From contig JADJKO010000001.1 in assembly GCA_016705955.1 (NCBI GenBank), positions 62,001 through 126,000 of the forward strand: a DNA stretch of 64,000 bases. Reading direction: 5' to 3'. This DNA is from Flavobacteriales bacterium (GTDB taxonomy: Bacteria > Bacteroidota > Bacteroidia > Flavobacteriales_F > PHOS-HE28). The notes beneath the pieces were generated by a model. That model was not told where the DNA came from. It did not search any database and saw only the letters and a program-made list of their open reading frames with translations. The position numbers were made by a program, and so were the translations under genes. Below are positions 60,801-64,000 of this stretch, in pieces. Each line of letters starts with the position of its first letter. Position 1 is the stretch's first letter.

Positions 60801-62355
60801 TTATATGCCGGAAGGACTTAGTGATGTGGGCGGGTTCGTGAGCGGGAACGTGGCATTGACAGGAACCCCAGCGGACCCCAAGTTCAATGGCGAAGTGATG
60901 TTGACCAACGCCGGCATCCGGATCGATTACCTCAACACCCGGTACACGTTCAGTTCCAAGGTCGGCATCGCGCCCGATATGTTCACCATGGACCTGGCCA
61001 CCTTGGAGGATGAAGAAGGACACCAAGGCCTGGTGAGCGCTACGGTCATTCACGAACGGTTCGCGCACTTCAACTATGACATCTTCGGAAGCATGAATGA
61101 AATGCTCGTGATGAACACGACCGTAGCGGATAATCCCGTGTACTATGGAAGAGGTGTGGCCACCGGCGATCTTGAAGTGAGTGGATCAAGGGGGCTTCTG
61201 GAGATCAATGTGGATGTCACTACGGGTCCCGGAACCTCGGTACACTTTCCGGTGGGTGGCAGCACGGAAGTCTCACCCATCGGATTCGTCCGGTTCAATA
61301 CGCTGGATTCGACGCTTTCGGAACCGGCCGTGGACCTCCTTGGTGTTTCGCTGAACATGAACGTGAACGTCACGCCGGACGCACGCTTCGAATTGATCTT
61401 CGACCCAACGGTCGGCGATATAATGTCGGGAAGGGGCAGGGGGGCGATGGAAATGGGCGTGACCCCTGCCGGTGAATTCTCAATGGCCGGCCAAGTGGAG
61501 GTAACAGAGGGGGATTACCTCTTCACGTTGAAGAATCTTGTGAACAAGAAGTTCGACGTGGAGCCCGGCGGCAGGATCATCTGGTACGGCGATCCGTTCG
61601 ATGCGCAGCTGGACCTGCGGGCGACCTATCGCGTGCGAGCATCGTTGTACGATATCGTTCCGCCATCAGAGAGGACAGAGGCGTACCGCAAGCGCGTCCC
61701 GGTTGATGTGGTGATGCAACTGAAGGATAAGTTGATGAACCCGGAGATCAAGTTCCAAGTGCGATTGCCCTCCGTGGATGAAAGCATTCGATCGCAGGTG
61801 ACCAGCGCGCTTAGTACCGAACAGGAGTTGAATCGGCAGGTCTTTGCGCTGATCGTCCTGAACAAATTCCTTGAACCACCAGCATACGTGGGAACAGGCT
61901 CACCCGGATCAGGAGCGGCTGCTGCTGGAGGTGCCACGGCAACGGAACTGCTCAGCAACCAAGTGAGCAACTGGCTTAGCGGCTTGAGCAACGATTTCGA
62001 TCTGGGGGTGAACTACCGGCCGGGGGACAACATCACGCAGGATGAGTTGGAGGTGATGGTGAGCACCCAACTTTTCAATGAACGCCTGTTGCTCACGAGC
62101 AATGTAGGTGTGCAGTCCGGTGCGCGAGCCACCACGAATACGAATTCGGTCGCCGGTGATTTCCAGCTCGAATACCTGATGACGGACGATGGGCGGTTCC
62201 GATTGAAGGGCTTTAGCATGTCCAACGATCGTAACCTGAACCAATCCGATCAAGCCTCCACCACACAAGGCATTGGCTTGGTCTACCGGCGTGATTTCGA
62301 CCGCTTCGGCGATCTCTTCAAGCGCCGCAAGCCGAAGATCAGGAATGGATCATAG
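57868..62355 (+). CDS. tamB: Translocation and assembly module protein TamB (DUF490)
   Basis: 1495 residues from ATG 57868. A short N-terminal arm, then a single membrane helix (FSVILLILLILLGCVALLF), then a very long beta-rich region as in AsmA/TamB proteins. The C-terminal TamB domain (DUF490) is evident: GEFSMAGQVEVTEGDYLFTLKNLVNKKFDVEPGGRIIWYGDPFDAQLDLRATYRV ... VDVVMQLKDKLMNPEIKFQVRLPS, ending FNERLLLTSNVGV and LVYRRDFDRFGDLF. It bridges inner and outer membranes and helps lipid transport or barrel assembly. An upstream ATG (57844 or 57775) is possible, but would place the start inside tsaD. Confidence 0.92.
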   Translation: MGYRATFGRSGPEIADATGKSRPLPPTTTYRRLRRLFRWIGFSVILLILLILLGCVALLFPQVQTAVARKLAAMATERTGADIRIGGVAISLDGSVLLTDVFISDLQGDTLIVVPGLRVKGLRLNRDQRLLKFSELELHGARFALERTEGAVYSNFTELMNRISPGDTLPSEGDWTVRCRRFLIEGFHFSYHDRNKEQPPFGVDFDHVDIPDAYITGNGLSLIGDSVSAELKMMRFSDHSGFAVSGMSGSTTVSKHGIDVLGMDLRTPRSALLGELHMMAEGWSDFNEFTSAVYMKVDLDGSVLDMGDIAWFAPELEGVAVPLGISGKVRGTVAELKGRGMTITFGRESRFEGNAELSGLPDIDNTFMLIDVDRFHTTLADVAQLPAPPFKEAGRLQLPSSVTPLEFLDAHGRFTGFLHAFTATGRGETALGDLRTDLTYERDTISKQIHLTGRVATNSFRPGPIIGSSIIGPIAADVRLNAEGRTLPTMAVDLDGTFPMFTINGRTVTGITASGHLERNLFNGELSTTDENLQLRFKGLADFRGRWPLVDFDAVLDHANLRALGFTDAPGYNALSMAIQADGRLSPDSLLGDLHVQGISYCQGIEEFDLGDMNLSSDRRDGKNILELDASFAEAKVIGEFLPTKLPDALAHIVYSVFPSASAAVRYDHDPQDFTFEVTTREMAPVFALFLPDAEIAPGSKVTGSFDTRSFDMGLTFFAPRAKYGSVLMDSLDVMADKTLDLLALSIRSTRQSIHDSIWFGGTAITGKAYQDELDLDVGWRTSNSGAHGDLEILGEVRGLNAVTLELLPSELYFSRGTWKNAHSSRITIDSTTVSIDSLVLRNGIQHVALHGSISKDPTVALAFDVEAVDLVDLEYLFNGPKLKGTIGGDGRIFDMYGSTYFMSYLCGDSLKVDDRPVGDIRFAATWSEGQSDLNLAGTLNRDAVKALDFTGHMGIKDGGEFDMLLILDRFDMTLIEPYMPEGLSDVGGFVSGNVALTGTPADPKFNGEVMLTNAGIRIDYLNTRYTFSSKVGIAPDMFTMDLATLEDEEGHQGLVSATVIHERFAHFNYDIFGSMNEMLVMNTTVADNPVYYGRGVATGDLEVSGSRGLLEINVDVTTGPGTSVHFPVGGSTEVSPIGFVRFNTLDSTLSEPAVDLLGVSLNMNVNVTPDARFELIFDPTVGDIMSGRGRGAMEMGVTPAGEFSMAGQVEVTEGDYLFTLKNLVNKKFDVEPGGRIIWYGDPFDAQLDLRATYRVRASLYDIVPPSERTEAYRKRVPVDVVMQLKDKLMNPEIKFQVRLPSVDESIRSQVTSALSTEQELNRQVFALIVLNKFLEPPAYVGTGSPGSGAAAAGGATATELLSNQVSNWLSGLSNDFDLGVNYRPGDNITQDELEVMVSTQLFNERLLLTSNVGVQSGARATTNTNSVAGDFQLEYLMTDDGRFRLKGFSMSNDRNLNQSDQASTTQGIGLVYRRDFDRFGDLFKRRKPKIRNGS

Positions 62356-63570
62356 GCCTTTGGACAGGCGCAAGTTGTGCCCGAGCTTTTCCTTCTTCGT
62401 GCGCAGGTAGCGCTCGTTGTGGATGTTGGATTCGATCTCGATCGGCATGTTCTCGACGATCTCCAGACCGTAACCCACCAAGCCCGTGCGCTTGCGCGGA
62501 TTGTTGGTGAGCAAGCGCATCTTCCGCACACCGAGGTCGTGCAGGATCTGCGCACCCACCCCATAATCACGCGCGTCCATGTCGAAGCCGAGCATCAGGT
62601 TCGCCTCCACGGTATCGGCTCCTTGTTCCTGCAGTTTGTAGGCCTTCAACTTGTTCAAAAGGCCTATGCCGCGACCTTCCTGTTGCATGTACACGATCAC
62701 GCCTTTCCCGGCGGTTTCGATCATCTCCATGGCACGGTGCAATTGCGGCCCGCAATCACAGCGGCAACTCCCGAAGATGTCGCCGGTCACGCAACTGGAA
62801 TGCACACGCACGAGGATGGCCTCGTTCGGGTCCCATTGTCCCTTGACCAATGCGATGTGCTCCTCGCCGGTGGTGGTCTGCTTGTATGCGACGAGTTCGA
62901 AATCACCAAAACGCGTGGGAAGTTTCACTTCCACTTGCCGTTCCACAATGCGCTCGGTCCGCATGCGGTAGGCCACCAGGTCCTCGATGCTGATGAACTT
63001 CAAGCCGAAGCGCGTAGCGATCTCCTGCAAGTGCGGCAACCGGGCCATGCTACCATCCTCGTTCATGATCTCCACGATGAGGCCCGCAGGTTCGAAGCCC
63101 GCCAGTCGGGCCAGGTCGATCGCCGCCTCGGTATGTCCGGTGCGGCGCAATACACCACCCTTGCGCGCTTTCAGCGGGAAGATGTGCCCGGGTCGCGCGA
63201 AGTCCGTGGCCTTCATCGAATCGTTGATGAGTGCCAGCATGGTCTTGCTCCGATCGCTGGCACTGATGCCGGTGGTGGTGCCGTGTCCTTTCAGGTCCAC
63301 GCTCACGGTGAACGGGGTTTCGTGCAGTGCGGTGTTGTCACGCACCATCAGGTCCAAGCCAAGTTCCTCGCACCGTTCCTCGGTGAGCGGCGCGCAGATC
63401 AGCCCACGGCCGTGCGTGGCCATGAAGTTCACCATCTCCGGGGTCGCGTTCCGTGCGGCGGTCACGAAGTCGCCTTCGTTCTCGCGGTCCTCGTCGTCCA
63501 CCACGATCACCGCCTTGCCCAAGCGGATGTCCGCAATGGCGTCCTCGACGGGGTCGAATCGAAAGGTCAT
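62350..63570 (-). CDS. ribBA: Bifunctional DHBP synthase / GTP cyclohydrolase II
   Basis: 406 residues from ATG 63570. RibB half (1-205): VIVVDDEDRENEGDFVTAA, the RPGHIFPLKARKGGVLRRTGHTEAAIDLARLAG block. RibA half: three zinc cysteines in HSSCVTGDIFGSCRCDCGPQL, the EGRGIGLLNKLKAYKLQEQG block and a catalytic-arginine region before RLLTNNP. Makes both riboflavin precursors from ribulose-5-phosphate and GTP. Ends six bases inside the convergent tamB end. Confidence 0.96.
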   Translation of the reverse strand: MTFRFDPVEDAIADIRLGKAVIVVDDEDRENEGDFVTAARNATPEMVNFMATHGRGLICAPLTEERCEELGLDLMVRDNTALHETPFTVSVDLKGHGTTTGISASDRSKTMLALINDSMKATDFARPGHIFPLKARKGGVLRRTGHTEAAIDLARLAGFEPAGLIVEIMNEDGSMARLPHLQEIATRFGLKFISIEDLVAYRMRTERIVERQVEVKLPTRFGDFELVAYKQTTTGEEHIALVKGQWDPNEAILVRVHSSCVTGDIFGSCRCDCGPQLHRAMEMIETAGKGVIVYMQQEGRGIGLLNKLKAYKLQEQGADTVEANLMLGFDMDARDYGVGAQILHDLGVRKMRLLTNNPRKRTGLVGYGLEIVENMPIEIESNIHNERYLRTKKEKLGHNLRLSKGL

Positions 63571-64000
63571 GATCGTATCGTTCAGCACTGCGAAGGTAGG
63601 GCGGCAGCAGGAGCTGGCGCGTCGTGGGTACGCCGGTGATCAGGTCCTCCAGCGCACGTGCGCTGCGCCCCCAGTCGAAGTGCTCACGAACGAAACGGTA
63701 CCCATTGGCGGCAATGCGTTCACGTTCTGCTGGATCGGCGAGCAAGCGCAGGATCAGTTCGGCGTATTCCTCCGGCGTATCACCGATCAGTACCGCTTCG
63801 CCTGTTGGGGCACCCACGGCATTGTTGGCAAGTGCGGAGGTGATGCATGGGATCCGCATGGCCATGGCCTCGAGGATCTTGTTCTGCAGGCCGGTGCCGA
63901 TCTGCATGGGCGCTACGAACACGTGCGATGCAGCGTACGAACTGCGAATGTCCTTCACCCAGCCGGTCACCGAGATCAAGGGATCCGTCCGGGCAAGATC
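63338..64000 (-). CDS. Glycosyltransferase family 4-like protein, C-terminal part (runs off the window)
   Basis: The visible part carries the GT4 C-terminal donor-binding region: VTGWVKDIRSSYAASHVFVAPMQIGTGLQNKILEAMAMRIPCITS (E in KILEAMAM is the conserved second glutamate) and NGYRFVREHFDWGRSARALEDLI. The start is beyond position 64000. The frame stays open to 63338, 233 bases into ribBA, with nonsense composition after LLLPPYLRSAERYD. A small indel near 63600 would restore an early stop, so the true end is probably about 63575-63600. Substrate unknown. Confidence 0.75.
   Translation of the reverse strand, partial: DLARTDPLISVTGWVKDIRSSYAASHVFVAPMQIGTGLQNKILEAMAMRIPCITSALANNAVGAPTGEAVLIGDTPEEYAELILRLLADPAERERIAANGYRFVREHFDWGRSARALEDLITGVPTTRQLLLPPYLRSAERYDHDLSIRPRRGRHCGHPLGQGGDRGGRRGPRERRRLRDRRTERDPGDGELHGHARPWADLRAAHRGTVRGTWLGPDGA

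Noticed and set aside
1..64000. tRNA or rRNA genes
   Set aside because: I looked for rRNA-like conserved blocks and tRNA arms with GGTTCRA-type T-loops and saw none I could defend; short tRNAs could still be missed by eye.

Overview
The window is a high-GC (about 57-58 % by eye) Bacteroidota chromosome segment, most likely Flavobacteriales-like. Supporting signs are five or so large secreted proteins ending in type IX secretion (T9SS) sorting domains or a related C-terminal repeat, a kdp operon with a porin and a split KdpD, Bacteroidetes-type -7 boxes (TAnnTTTG) in front of small genes, and CotH, GEVED and choice-of-anchor-B proteins. The left edge is a poly-G run that looks like a contig-end artefact, and several genes in the first 10 kb carry single-base frameshifts, so sequencing error and real decay must both be considered there.

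Region 1 (75-7000) is the most unusual part. The 3' end of a fused isobutyryl-CoA mutase gene (icmF) is followed by a chain of small toxin-antitoxin or other small-gene cassettes. Each cassette is closed by another copy of the icmF 3' end (tails at 1437-1603, 2316-2522, 3088-3124, 5705-5803 and 6484-6831). The cargo is a VapBC-like pair, two related antitoxin/PIN pairs, a broken DUF922-like peptidase gene and a split HigB-like toxin with an XRE antitoxin. An IS110-family pseudo-transposase has split a palindromic repeat of about 94 bp whose intact copy lies at 6902-6995. Small palindromes sit in frame inside the longest tail.

Region 2 (7023-11190) holds a minus-strand GHKL-ATPase operon (candidate defence module), a fibronectin-III protein gene and a 42-bp tandem repeat. 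Region 3 (11448-15600) has poorly characterised secreted, TPR and lipocalin-like genes and an amidohydrolase remnant.

Region 4 (15576-25403, minus strand) is a complete potassium-uptake locus: small membrane peptide, kdpF, kdpA, kdpB, kdpC, porin, KdpD sensor fragment, histidine kinase and sigma-54 response regulator, with a candidate -24/-12 promoter upstream. Region 5 (25600-33190) has a cupin, a universal stress protein, a lipoprotein, a 987-residue T9SS cargo protein, a DUF1772 protein and an ECF sigma factor with its partner gene.

Region 6 (33187-42245) carries three tandem TPR/adenylate-cyclase genes. They are flanked on both sides by extra cyclase 3'-end fragments next to foreign genes (a truncated alcohol dehydrogenase and a serine hydrolase), which echoes the icmF pattern. 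Region 7 (42242-64000) has T9SS cargo proteins (CotH, M36 peptidase, VCBS, choice-of-anchor B), a DndB-like DGQHR protein, a universal stress protein, a TPR protein, and the housekeeping genes tsaD, tamB, ribBA and a partial glycosyltransferase.
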